This document shows positions 1-7,701 of a DNA stretch of 32,709 nt, one piece after another. Position numbers and translations under genes: made by a program. The notes beneath the pieces were generated by a model that was not told the origin of the DNA, ran no database searches, and worked only from the letters and a program-made list of their open reading frames with translations. Within the stretch, counting starts at the first letter, position 1; every line of letters starts with the position of its first letter. Source of the stretch: Phycisphaerales bacterium (GTDB taxonomy: Bacteria > Planctomycetota > Phycisphaerae > Phycisphaerales > UBA1924); the NCBI GenBank assembly GCA_016793015.1, contig JAEUJD010000210.1, forward strand, positions 1-32,709, given 5' to 3'.

Positions 1-344
1 ACGCCGCGATCCGGGAGGATCGTCGAGAAGATTCGCTGCGTGCCGCCATACAGGTCGTTCGCAGCGAGAATCTCTTCGCCGGGCTTCAGAAATCGCGTGA
101 CGGCCGCGATCGCCGCGACGCCGCTCGCAAACGCAAAGGCACGCTTGGCACCCTCGAGTTCTGCAAGCTGCGATTCGAGCACCTGGCGCGTCGGATTGCC
201 GCTGCGCGAATAGTCAAACTCGCCGAACGCAGTTGCCGACTCCTGATCAAACGTCGATGACAAATAGATCGGCGTCACCGTCGGCTTGTGCTGCAGGCCG
301 TTCGTTGCGGGGTGAACAAGCTTGGTGTGGATGTGCAAGGTCAC
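1..344 (-). CDS. Cystathionine gamma-synthase-type PLP enzyme, N-terminal part (runs off window)
   Basis: Only the first 114 codons are in the window; the gene continues beyond position 1. The reading frame gives the classic N-terminus of the Cys/Met-metabolism PLP family (cystathionine gamma-synthase, cystathionine beta/gamma-lyase, O-acylhomoserine sulfhydrylase): TPIYLSSTF, then YSRSGNPTR, then a Ser/Gly loop in FAFASGVAAI and DLYGGTQRIF. The start is GTG at 344-342. It overlaps the TGA of the upstream aspartate kinase-homoserine dehydrogenase gene as GTGA, and GGAG lies 7 nt upstream, so translational coupling is likely. Placement after a homoserine-producing enzyme and a SAM riboswitch argues for a role in the transsulfuration or sulfhydrylation step of methionine synthesis. 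The PLP lysine and the residues that separate synthase from lyase lie outside the window, so the exact reaction is open. Confidence 0.9.
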   Translation of the reverse strand, partial: MTLHIHTKLVHPATNGLQHKPTVTPIYLSSTFDQESATAFGEFDYSRSGNPTRQVLESQLAELEGAKRAFAFASGVAAIAAVTRFLKPGEEILAANDLYGGTQRIFSTILPDRG

Positions 345-2209
345 CGATTCGCTCCAGAACGAGGAGCCGCCGACGGCGCTCCGCCAAGAGCAGATGCGTT
401 CGTCTCACGCTGAGCGCCCTGTGCGAATCGTGCCGCGATGCCCTGGGCCTTGGCGTGGGTGCGAACGCGATCGTGCGTGTCCTCCGGATCGAATCGCTCG
501 CCCGCGATCTCGAGCAGATCGGCGAAGACCGATTCTGCCGTCGGCCAGCGACCCGCGCCGCGGCCGTTCACCACGATTTGACGGCCATCTGCAAGCCGCA
601 CGATCGCGGCGTTCTGCTCGTTCTGCAACTGCGCGAAAGTGCCCGACAGCGGTACTTCCTCCGGGCGAACCAGCGCCCGCACAACTCCTGCGCCTTCGGC
701 ACGAAGCGTCGCAACCAGCCGAATCGCATTCCCCTGCGCCCGTGCCGCGGCGACCGCCTCGACATTGATCGCGCGGATGCCGGTGCGTTCGACCTTTTCG
801 ACCGGAAGCGAAACCCCGAAGCCGACTGCCGCGAGCACGGCGAGCTTGTTGGCAACATCCAGTCCATCGAGATCGGCGGAAGGGTCGGCCTCCGCAAATC
901 CCGCGGCCTGCGCTTCGCGGACCGCATCGTCGAACGCGACTCCCTTTTCGAGGCGGCCCAGGATGAAGTTGGTCGTCCCGTTGAGAACGCCGCGGAGTTC
1001 GACGACCTCGCCCGACTCTTTCGCGCGTCGGATCGCCTCCACCACCGGCACGCCGCCACCGACGCTCGCGCTGTAACGCAGCGAAAGCCCCTGCTTGCGG
1101 GCGCGCTCATGCAAATCCGGCCCGAACGCGGCAATCACCGCCTTGTTGGCCGTCACCACATGCTTGCCCGAAGCAATCGCCTGCAGGATCAGCTCCCGCG
1201 CCGGATGCAGACCGCCGATCGACTCGACGACGACATCTGCCTGCGAAGCGAGCACGGCATTCAGATCGCTTGTGAGTAGCGGAGCCGGTACGCCGCTCGA
1301 AGCATGCTTGCTCAGCGTGCGAACGCCGACCGCGACGACTTCGAACAACTTCGGCAACTGCGCGAGATGGCGATAGACGCCCAGACCGACGGTGCCAAGA
1401 CCGAGCAGCGCGACCTTCACCGGCTTCGGGGTCCCGACACCCTTCGCAAATTCCGAGGCCTCCGGCCCGATCACCGTTCCGACCGGATGGCCGATGCCGC
1501 CGATTCCGATCGACAGGTGATGCTCGCGTGCAAAGCGGACCGCCTTGTGCTGGGCGACGCCTTCAACGAGCGAAAGCACATCGTCGTACGACACTTTGCG
1601 ATAACGCCGCGCGGTGGAGGCGTGCTCCGAAGGGTCGCGGTCGTAGAGACCATCGACATCCTTTACGAGCACGCAGTCACAACCAAGTCCGGCGGCGATG
1701 AACAACGCGGAGAAATCAGAGCCTCCCCGTCCCAGAAGCGAGGTCCGCCCGAGCGAATCGCGACCGATGAACCCCGGCACAACCAGCACCGGCCGATCTT
1801 CGAGTGCCGCGCGAATCGCCTCAATATTCAGACTTTCCGGCTTCGCGTCCAGCAGCGGTCCGCTGGTGCGAAGGCCGAGCGCCCCCGGATCGAGCGCGTT
1901 CGCCGGAATGCCCGCACGATCGAGCGCGAGCGTGAGCAACGCCTGCGTCTGCGCTTCACCCGTCGCGGCAAGCGCCGCGATCCCGCCCGCGTCGCACGAA
2001 TCACCGAAGGTTTTCGCGTGGGCGAGCAACTTGTCCGTCGTCGGCCCCATCGCGGAAACCACGGCGATCACCTTCTGGCCGCGGCGCAGATAGCGGTACA
2101 CCTCGTGAATCGCCAGCGAGAGCGACTCTTCATTGGGCAGAACGGAACTTCCAAACTTGAGAACGACGACATCGTCGTTGTGCTGAACGGAATTGGGCTG
2201 GGCGGACAT
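341..2209 (-). CDS. Fused aspartate kinase-homoserine dehydrogenase without visible ACT domains
   Basis: This 622-residue bifunctional enzyme would catalyse the first and third steps of the aspartate pathway (aspartate to aspartyl phosphate; aspartate semialdehyde to homoserine). The kinase half shows KFGSS near residue 18, GRGGSDFS near 160 and KDVDGLYDRDP near 183. The dehydrogenase half begins near 264 with the Rossmann motif GLGTVGLG, followed by HVVTANKA, LNGTTNFIL and the catalytic stretch DLDGLDVANKL. ThrA/MetL-type fusions are about 810-820 residues, with ACT regulatory domains between the halves. Here the kinase runs almost straight into the dehydrogenase and I see no ACT segment. 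I chose ATG at 2209 over GTG at 2245 because GGAG sits 6 nt upstream of it. The gene lies between two CGS-type genes in one operon behind a putative SAM riboswitch. Confidence 0.93.
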   Translation of the reverse strand: MSAQPNSVQHNDDVVVLKFGSSVLPNEESLSLAIHEVYRYLRRGQKVIAVVSAMGPTTDKLLAHAKTFGDSCDAGGIAALAATGEAQTQALLTLALDRAGIPANALDPGALGLRTSGPLLDAKPESLNIEAIRAALEDRPVLVVPGFIGRDSLGRTSLLGRGGSDFSALFIAAGLGCDCVLVKDVDGLYDRDPSEHASTARRYRKVSYDDVLSLVEGVAQHKAVRFAREHHLSIGIGGIGHPVGTVIGPEASEFAKGVGTPKPVKVALLGLGTVGLGVYRHLAQLPKLFEVVAVGVRTLSKHASSGVPAPLLTSDLNAVLASQADVVVESIGGLHPARELILQAIASGKHVVTANKAVIAAFGPDLHERARKQGLSLRYSASVGGGVPVVEAIRRAKESGEVVELRGVLNGTTNFILGRLEKGVAFDDAVREAQAAGFAEADPSADLDGLDVANKLAVLAAVGFGVSLPVEKVERTGIRAINVEAVAAARAQGNAIRLVATLRAEGAGVVRALVRPEEVPLSGTFAQLQNEQNAAIVRLADGRQIVVNGRGAGRWPTAESVFADLLEIAGERFDPEDTHDRVRTHAKAQGIAARFAQGAQRETNASALGGAPSAAPRSGANR

Positions 2210-2292
2210 GACAAGCTCCAGATCAAGAGCGGGCACGCGAATCACGCGTGGGCCGCGGGAAAAGGCGGGGAGAAAACGAACGCGAGTTGGGT

Positions 2293-3699
2293 TCAGGCAA
2301 GTTGACGCGCGCGGCCGCGCGTCTTGATCGTCGTCCGCGTCGTGCGCGTGATACGGGCGGAGCGCGGCGTGGCTTGGACAACCACTTGGTCAAGCGCCTG
2401 CTCGAGATCGGCGATGATGTCCGCCGGATCTTCGAGACCGACCGAGAGACGAATCAATCCGTCGGTGATGCCGGTGCGCTCGCGTTGTTCACGCGGCACA
2501 TCCCCGTGCGTCATCGAAACAGGGTGAGTGATCAACGTCTCGGTCGCGCCGAGGTTCTCCGCGAGCGTGCAGAGTTGGACGTTGTTCATCACGGTCACAC
2601 CAGAATCTACACCACCGGCCACCTCGAACGCAACGATTCCCCCGAAGAACGTTTCAGAATCGGCGTTTTTCAGGCTTCTCTTCCCCTCAATCTTCGTTCC
2701 CAGTTGCGATCGGTTCTGCCGCAAGGCCAGCTCGGCTTGAGGAAACTCCGATAACCCGGGGTAGAACACCTTGGCGACCTTCGGATGGCTCTCCAGAAAC
2801 CGAGCCACTTCCAGCGCGCTCCGCGAATGCTGCCGGATCCGCAAGGGCAGCGTTTTCAGGCCTTTGAGCGTCAGCCACGCATCAAACGGAGCCTGAATCG
2901 AGCCGAGCGACTTTCGGAAAAGCCGCAGGCGATCGAGCAGCTTGGCGTCGCGCGTCGAGATCGAGCCCCCCACCGTCGCGTTGTGCCCTTCGATGTACTT
3001 TGTCGTCGAGTAGACGGTGATGTCCCCACCAAGATCGAGCGGGCGGAAGAGCACCGGCGTCAGGAACGTGTTGTCCACGGCCAGCGGAATGCCCAGTTTC
3101 TTCGTGATCCGCGCGATCGCTTCGACATCGACAAGCTTCAACGTCGGGTTCGCGGGCGTTTCAACGAAGACCAGCCGCGTGCGCGAAGTGATCGCGTCTT
3201 CCACAGCGTTCACATCCGAAGTATCGACGAACGACGCGGTGATTCCGAGAGGTTCGAGTACGAGATTCAACAATCGAACAGTGCCACCGTACACCACATC
3301 TGAAACAACAACGTGATCGCCCGCCTTCAAAAGTGCAAGAAACAAAGTCGTAATCGCGGCAAGTCCCGTTGAAAAACAGACAGCCGGTGGCGTGTTTTCC
3401 AGTGCGCCAAGTGCATCTTCCAAAGCTGAAACCGTGGGATTGCTGGCCCGCGAGTAGGTGTGTCCTTTGTGCACCCCAACCGCATCCTGCGCGTACGTGG
3501 TCGTTTGATAAATCGGGGTCAGAATCGCGCCCGTGGTCGGATCGGGCCTGCGACCGCCGCGGATCGCAACCGTGTCGATTCCCGCATTCGCGGCAAGTCC
3601 GCGATTGCGAACCGTCCGACTCGGTTCCGCGCGGTGTGCGGCCGCAGAACGTGCTTCGAACGACTTGGACGTTGGAAGGCGACGAGGTAAACGAGACAT
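2293..3699 (-). CDS. Cystathionine gamma-synthase/lyase-family PLP enzyme (first gene of met operon)
   Basis: A 468-residue fold-type I PLP enzyme of the Cys/Met metabolism family. Visible motifs are TPIYQTTTYAQ (about 61), YSRASNPT (82), VVYGGTVRL (135), AVDNTF with the PLP-contacting Asp209, and the PLP lysine K234 in YSTTKYIEGHN. The C-terminus has the family signature ATETLITHPVSMTH. The family is usually 380-400 residues. This protein has a basic N-terminal extension of about 40 residues, an insertion near 329-351 and an Arg-rich tail of about 25 residues. ATG 3699 is preceded by GGAG at 8 nt, and both lie in a stable hairpin. As the gene next to the riboswitch, it probably makes cystathionine or homocysteine from an O-acylhomoserine. 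Sequence alone does not separate synthase, lyase or sulfhydrylase. Confidence 0.92.
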   Translation of the reverse strand: MSRLPRRLPTSKSFEARSAAAHRAEPSRTVRNRGLAANAGIDTVAIRGGRRPDPTTGAILTPIYQTTTYAQDAVGVHKGHTYSRASNPTVSALEDALGALENTPPAVCFSTGLAAITTLFLALLKAGDHVVVSDVVYGGTVRLLNLVLEPLGITASFVDTSDVNAVEDAITSRTRLVFVETPANPTLKLVDVEAIARITKKLGIPLAVDNTFLTPVLFRPLDLGGDITVYSTTKYIEGHNATVGGSISTRDAKLLDRLRLFRKSLGSIQAPFDAWLTLKGLKTLPLRIRQHSRSALEVARFLESHPKVAKVFYPGLSEFPQAELALRQNRSQLGTKIEGKRSLKNADSETFFGGIVAFEVAGGVDSGVTVMNNVQLCTLAENLGATETLITHPVSMTHGDVPREQRERTGITDGLIRLSVGLEDPADIIADLEQALDQVVVQATPRSARITRTTRTTIKTRGRARQLA

Positions 3700-3718
3700 G
3701 CCGTGAACTCCACGGCAT
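3698..3718 (-). promoter_or_regulatory. Start-codon-sequestering hairpin
   Basis: On the minus strand an 8-bp perfect stem (ATGCCGTG / CACGGCAT) closes a 5-nt loop GAGTT. The Shine-Dalgarno GGAG runs from the stem into the loop, and the first two bases of the ATG at 3699 lie in the descending stem. The position suggests translational control as the output of the upstream SAM aptamer, or a constitutive brake on initiation. The fold is seen by eye; its regulatory role is inferred. Confidence 0.55.
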
Positions 3719-3783
3719 CAAGTCTGCATGAGCCAAAGGGCGGAGCGAACTTGGCTTTCGCCTCGGTCGCTTTTTGCAGGAAA

Positions 3784-3798
3784 ATGGGCCAATCCCAT
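3784..3798 (-). terminator. Weak hairpin plus short U-run after the aptamer
   Basis: On the minus strand ATGGG-ATTGG-CCCAT is followed by TTT. It starts about 9 nt past the 3' end of the riboswitch P1 helix, where a transcription-terminating expression platform would sit. The 5-bp stem and four-U run are poor for an intrinsic terminator, so this is a candidate only. Confidence 0.3.
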
Positions 3799-3806
3799 GT
3801 TCCGCC

Positions 3807-3918
3807 GCATCGTTCCAAGGGGCGGTCGTTTCGACCGAACCAAGGCTGGCTCCGGCACCGCGACTGTTGTTCAGCTCGGTTGCCGCCCGGGAATATGCCT
3901 TCCCGGGACTCTTGATGC
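3807..3918 (-). ncRNA. SAM-I/SAM-IV clan riboswitch aptamer (putative)
   Basis: Read on the minus strand, a closing helix P1 (GCATC at 3918-3914 with GATGC at 3811-3807) is followed by AAGAG, giving the ATCAAGAG signature of SAM-I-type aptamers. P2 is an 8-bp hairpin, CCCGGGAA / TTCCCGGG (3907-3886), with loop GGCATA. The conserved GGCAACC follows and pairs as P3 (GGCAACCG 3884-3877 with CGGTGCC 3860-3854). A further hairpin CGGTCG-AAA-CGACCG lies at 3837-3823 before P1 closes. P2 is shorter than in SAM-I and looks closer to SAM-IV or SAM-I/IV variants. The leader sits directly before homoserine/methionine genes, as expected for SAM control. I did not run a covariance model. Confidence 0.8.
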
Positions 3919-3925
3919 TGGTAAA

Positions 3926-3955
3926 AGTTTATCACGGCATCCCCGTTGCTGTCAA
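3926..3955 (-). promoter_or_regulatory. Promoter of the met operon
   Basis: On the minus strand a perfect -35 box TTGACA (3955-3950) is separated by 18 nt from TAAACT (3931-3926). Initiation about 7 nt downstream would fall at about 3919, exactly at the 5' edge of the SAM aptamer. That agreement supports both calls. Confidence 0.65.
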
Positions 3956-4018
3956 CACACTTCTTCAACCCGCCTGCGGCACGCAAAATGCGCACTCCGC
4001 TTTGTTTATCCTGCCTCC

Positions 4019-4720
4019 ATGCCCCCCTCGGCGTACGAAATCTCGTGGTTTGGGGATCGCTGTCTCCGAGTCTGCTTTGGCGAGCAGAACACGCCGGAAA
4101 CCCGCGTCCGAGTGCTCAGCGCGTTCAGGCTCATCGAATCCGAGGACTTCGAAAAGCGCTTCAGCCTGACCCCGGCGTACACCACGCTGCTCGTCCGATT
4201 CCACCCGCTTGCGGTGCGCGAACCCGAACGCACGTTGCGAACGATTCTGGAATCCCATCCCAGCGGTGCGTGTGAAGTTGAATTTAACTTGATCGAGATC
4301 CCGGTCTGCTACGACGCGGACTTTGCACCGGATCTCGAATCGGTCGCGTCCCACGCGGGCATCGCTCCACCCGAAGTCGTCCGCCGCCATTCGGGCGCTG
4401 CGTATCAGGTGGCATTTGTTGGGTTCACCCCCGGATTCGGATACTTGACCGGGCTGCCCGCAGAGCTCGCGGCACCCAGGCTCCCGAACCCTCGCACACG
4501 TGTGCCGGCGGGCAGTGTCGGGATCGCGGGCGATCAGACCGGCATCTACCCCAGCGCCACACCGGGAGGCTGGCGACTCATCGGCCGCACCCCCTTGCGT
4601 CTGTTCGATGCGCATCGCGCCAACCCGAGCTTGCTCTCCATCGGCGACAGCGTTCGCTTCCGAGCGATCGATCGCGCCGAGTTTGAGTCGATCCATCGCA
4701 CAATCGAGGGGAGCGTCTAA
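4019..4720 (+). CDS. pxpB: 5-oxoprolinase subunit PxpB (KipI-like)
   Basis: A 233-residue protein, typical in length for PxpB/KipI (allophanate hydrolase subunit 1 family). With PxpA and PxpC it forms the ATP-dependent bacterial 5-oxoprolinase that opens 5-oxo-L-proline to glutamate. Diagnostic segments are VGFTPGFGYLTGLP, PNPRTRVPAGSVGIAG, QTGIYP, and TPGGWRLIGRTPL followed by LFD. ATG 4019 is the natural start. An upstream in-frame extension runs back through the riboswitch leader of the divergent operon and is not real. No Shine-Dalgarno is visible. A TATCCT sequence ends 6 nt before the ATG, so a leaderless transcript is possible, but I find no matching -35. pxpC follows with no gap. Confidence 0.96.
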   Translation: MPPSAYEISWFGDRCLRVCFGEQNTPETRVRVLSAFRLIESEDFEKRFSLTPAYTTLLVRFHPLAVREPERTLRTILESHPSGACEVEFNLIEIPVCYDADFAPDLESVASHAGIAPPEVVRRHSGAAYQVAFVGFTPGFGYLTGLPAELAAPRLPNPRTRVPAGSVGIAGDQTGIYPSATPGGWRLIGRTPLRLFDAHRANPSLLSIGDSVRFRAIDRAEFESIHRTIEGSV

Positions 4721-5683
4721 GTGCACTCCTTTTCGATTCTCGAACCCGGCATGTTGACGACCGTGCAGGCGCTCGGGTTTCCGCATCATGTGGAAATGGG
4801 TGTGCCCGAAGGCGGCGCTGCAGATCCACTATCTCTCATCGTGGGGAACCGGGTCCTCGGAAACTTTGATTCCGCACCGGCACTCGAATGCACCCTGACC
4901 GGCGCAACCGTTCGCTTCCAAGAGGTCGCGACCATCGCCATCACCGGAGGGGAAACATACGTTCAACTCGAAGGGGCATCCTCTCGGACGCTTCAGCCGT
5001 GGAACCCGCACCGCGTGAATGCCGGTGATGTCGTGCGCATGGGACCGATTACCAGGGGCTGCCGCACCTATTTGTGCGTCGCAGGTGGGATTGCGGTCAG
5101 GAGCACGCTTTTCGGAGACTCCACCAATCTCCGGGCCGGGTTCGGCGGATTTCACGGGCGTGCGCTGCGGGCCGGCGACACGCTCGACTTTGATCCTGCG
5201 GAAGCCAGACCGGTGAACCGCGTGATGGATGCCGACCGATTCTCGCCTCAGCTTCTCGATCGACGCACGCTTCGGGCCGTCGAGCTGCCGCTTGCCGATC
5301 GATTTGATCCCGACGGCGCGGATCGCTTCTGGCGGACCGAGTTCACGGTCTCGAATCAGTCCGATCGCACCGGCATCCGTCTCGAAGGCGCATCGATCCC
5401 CACACTGTGCGCCGGTCGCATGATCAGCGAAGGAATGACGCCCGGCGCGATCCAAGTGCCAGAAAATGGTCAGCCCATCGTTCTCGGAGTCGATCACCCA
5501 ACCACCGGGGGCTATCCGGTGCTCGCGTGCATCGCGTCGGTCGATCTTGCGATTCTCGGGCAACTGCGCCCGCGCGACAAGGTACGCTTCGAGCCCGTGT
5601 CGGTTTCGGATGCCCATCGCCTTCTTCGGGCACATTACCAGCAGCTTGGCAAGTTCCCGAAACGAGAAGTCCCGATCCGCTGA
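4721..5683 (+). CDS. pxpC: 5-oxoprolinase subunit PxpC
   Basis: A 320-residue protein of the biotin-dependent carboxyltransferase-like/allophanate hydrolase subunit 2 family, the usual partner of PxpB. The N-terminus shows ILEPGMLTTVQALGF, then GAADPLSLIVGNRVLGN and ALECTLTGATVRF. The middle has CRTYLCVAGGI and the C-terminal part has ISEGMTPGAIQVPENGQPI and DHPTTGGYP, all standard in the family. GTG 4721 starts directly after the pxpB TAA, with GGGGAG about 7 nt upstream, so the two subunits are probably made together. An MFS transporter gene begins 6 nt after the stop. Confidence 0.96.
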   Translation: MHSFSILEPGMLTTVQALGFPHHVEMGVPEGGAADPLSLIVGNRVLGNFDSAPALECTLTGATVRFQEVATIAITGGETYVQLEGASSRTLQPWNPHRVNAGDVVRMGPITRGCRTYLCVAGGIAVRSTLFGDSTNLRAGFGGFHGRALRAGDTLDFDPAEARPVNRVMDADRFSPQLLDRRTLRAVELPLADRFDPDGADRFWRTEFTVSNQSDRTGIRLEGASIPTLCAGRMISEGMTPGAIQVPENGQPIVLGVDHPTTGGYPVLACIASVDLAILGQLRPRDKVRFEPVSVSDAHRLLRAHYQQLGKFPKREVPIR

Positions 5684-5689
5684 AACGAG

Positions 5690-6943
5690 ATGCAGACCGC
5701 CGCACCATCCCCCGGGCCGCTCTTCTGGTGGACCAGCGCGACGCCTCATGCGCGGAAAGCCCTTGTCGCCGGCGGCGCAGGCTGGATGCTCGACGGCATG
5801 GACGTGATGCTCTATGCGCTCGCGCTCACCGCGATCAAGAACGAGTTCGGCTTCACCGCCACGCAGAGCGGCCTGATCGCGTCCGCGACTCTGCTCGCCT
5901 CGGCCTTCGGCGGCATGGCCTTCGGAGTCCTCGCTGATCGCATCGGTCGGGTTCGAGCGCTCTCGATTTCGATCCTGCTCTACTCGATCTGCACGGCGCT
6001 CTGCGCCACTTCGCGGAGCCTTGAAGCCCTGATTTTCTGGCGTCTGCTCGTCGGTATCGGGATGGGGGGCGAATGGGCCGCGGGTTCGGTGCTGATCGCC
6101 GAGACGTGGGAACCGAGGCAGCGCGGTCGCGCGATCGGCGTGATGCAGTCGGGCTGGGCGATCGGATACATCCTTGCGGCACTCCTCGCTGCCGCGATCA
6201 TTCCCAAATGGGGCTGGCGTCCGCTCTTTGTTGTCGGGGCGGCGCCGGCGCTCATCGTGCTGTGGATTCGCCACAGCGTTCCGGAGCCGCAGGCATGGCT
6301 GAAGTCATCCGGTGAGCGACTGGGCTTCGGCGCGACGATCAGGGTGCTCGCGCGATCGCCCTACCGCTCCCGAGTCTTCGTCGCGTGCCTTCTGACGACA
6401 TCGCTCATGTGCGCGTTCTGGGGGCTTTTTACCTGGATCCCAAACTTCCTCGCCTTGTCGCCCGAAAAAGGCGGCGCGGGTCTCGAATTTGTGCATTCCA
6501 CCGGATGGATCATCGCGATCCAGACCGGCGCGTTCCTCGGTTATTTCAGTTTCGGTTTTCTCGCGGAGCGATTCGGCCGGCGCGCAGTCTTTGTGGCCTT
6601 CACCGTTGGCGCCGCGGTCTCCACACCGATCTTCGGGCTCAGCTCCGACAACAAGATGCTGCTCTTCGCGGTCGGCCCGCTGGTCGGCTTCTTTGGGCAC
6701 GGGTTCTTCAGCGTCTTCGGCGCGTTGCTCGCCGAACTCTTTCCCGCACGCGTCCGCGCCACGGCGCAGGGCCTTTGCTACAACTTCGGCCGCGGCGTGA
6801 GCGCGATCGCGCCCACAGTCATCGGAGCACTGTCCGCAAGTCATGGCCTCGGAACCGCGCTCGCGTTCCTCGGCTTGCTCTTTCTCGCCGGTGCGATCAT
6901 CTTCCTCTTCCTTCCCAACGTGCAGGGGGAGGAACTCGAGTGA
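5690..6943 (+). CDS. MFS transporter (organic acid/H+ symporter-like)
   Basis: A 417-residue major facilitator protein with about 12 hydrophobic segments. The opening GWMLDGMDVMLYALAL resembles the aromatic-acid/H+ symporter and sialic-acid/carboxylate branches. The MFS loop signature is visible as GVLADRIGRVRAL after TM2 and echoed as GFLAERFGRRAVF in the second half. TM4-5 carries RLLVGIGMGGEWAAGSVL. The ATG lies 6 nt after pxpC, and its TGA overlaps the pxpA GTG by 4 bp. Placement inside the pxp operon suggests it imports 5-oxoproline or another small carboxylate that feeds the oxoprolinase. This substrate is inferred from context only. Confidence 0.93.
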   Translation: MQTAAPSPGPLFWWTSATPHARKALVAGGAGWMLDGMDVMLYALALTAIKNEFGFTATQSGLIASATLLASAFGGMAFGVLADRIGRVRALSISILLYSICTALCATSRSLEALIFWRLLVGIGMGGEWAAGSVLIAETWEPRQRGRAIGVMQSGWAIGYILAALLAAAIIPKWGWRPLFVVGAAPALIVLWIRHSVPEPQAWLKSSGERLGFGATIRVLARSPYRSRVFVACLLTTSLMCAFWGLFTWIPNFLALSPEKGGAGLEFVHSTGWIIAIQTGAFLGYFSFGFLAERFGRRAVFVAFTVGAAVSTPIFGLSSDNKMLLFAVGPLVGFFGHGFFSVFGALLAELFPARVRATAQGLCYNFGRGVSAIAPTVIGALSASHGLGTALAFLGLLFLAGAIIFLFLPNVQGEELE

Positions 6944-7701
6944 TCTCGATCGACCTCAACTGCGATCTAGGAGAAGGCGTCGTTTCCGACGAGGTCGAGC
7001 TTGCATTGCTGGATTGCGTCACGTCGGCGAACATCGCCTGCGGCGGGCACGCGGGCGATGCGGCAACGATCAGGCGGCTTGCGATCGCGTGTGTCGCACG
7101 GGGAGTGGCGATCGGAGCGCATCCTTCGTATCCCGATCGCGCAAGCTTCGGACGCGACTCACTTGGCACGCGACCCACAGAGATTGGAGCGGCGGTCCTG
7201 TCTCAGCTCCGCGTTTTCGCCGCCGCGATCCGTGATACGCCCGGTGCCCGAATCACACACATCAAACCGCACGGCGCGCTGTATCACGATGCAATGAACA
7301 ATCAGGCAGTCGCAATCGCGATCCAAGAGGCGGCGAAGGCCGTATTTCCCGATGCCGTCTTGATGGGGCAGGCGGGCGCACCTGGCCTCGAGCATTGGCG
7401 CAGCGCGGGCGCACCCGTCGTTTCGGAAGCGTTCGCGGACCGACGCTACGAGCCCGACGGCTCGCTGCGTTCGCGCAAGTTGGAAGGCGCGCTCCTCGAA
7501 TCGGTGGCGGAAGTTGCCGCTCAGGCACTTTCGATTGCGCGAGATTGCAAAGTCTGTCTGGCGGATGGATCGTTTTTGAAGGTCGTGGCAGAAACCATTT
7601 GCCTGCATTCGGATACGCCCGGAGCAGCCGAGTTCGCACGGGAGGTACGCCGCGAGCTTTTGGAGAATGGAATTGCCGTGCGCGGGCTCAAGCGGGATTG
7701 A
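6940..7701 (+). CDS. pxpA: 5-oxoprolinase subunit PxpA (LamB/YcsF family)
   Basis: A 253-residue LamB/YcsF-family protein, the third oxoprolinase subunit. Family motifs are all present: IDLNCDLGEG at the N-terminus, ANIACGGHAGD, IGAHPSYPDRASFGR, HIKPHGALYHD, VVSEAFADRRYEPDG and LHSDTPGA. The start is GTG at 6940, which overlaps the MFS stop codon as GTGA and has GGAGG just upstream. The in-frame extension further 5' lies inside the transporter gene and is discarded. This completes pxpB-pxpC-transporter-pxpA as one transcription unit. No clear intrinsic terminator follows. Confidence 0.96.
   Translation: MISIDLNCDLGEGVVSDEVELALLDCVTSANIACGGHAGDAATIRRLAIACVARGVAIGAHPSYPDRASFGRDSLGTRPTEIGAAVLSQLRVFAAAIRDTPGARITHIKPHGALYHDAMNNQAVAIAIQEAAKAVFPDAVLMGQAGAPGLEHWRSAGAPVVSEAFADRRYEPDGSLRSRKLEGALLESVAEVAAQALSIARDCKVCLADGSFLKVVAETICLHSDTPGAAEFAREVRRELLENGIAVRGLKRD

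Noticed and set aside
4007..4012. TATCCT as the pxpB promoter -10
   Set aside because: No -35 or extended -10 accompanies it. It is mentioned only as a possible leaderless start, not as a feature.
4829..6274. 481-codon open frame on the minus strand
   Set aside because: It lies antisense to pxpC and the MFS gene. The translation is rich in Arg/Asp/Glu/Gly with no family motif, as expected from high-GC third positions of the real genes.
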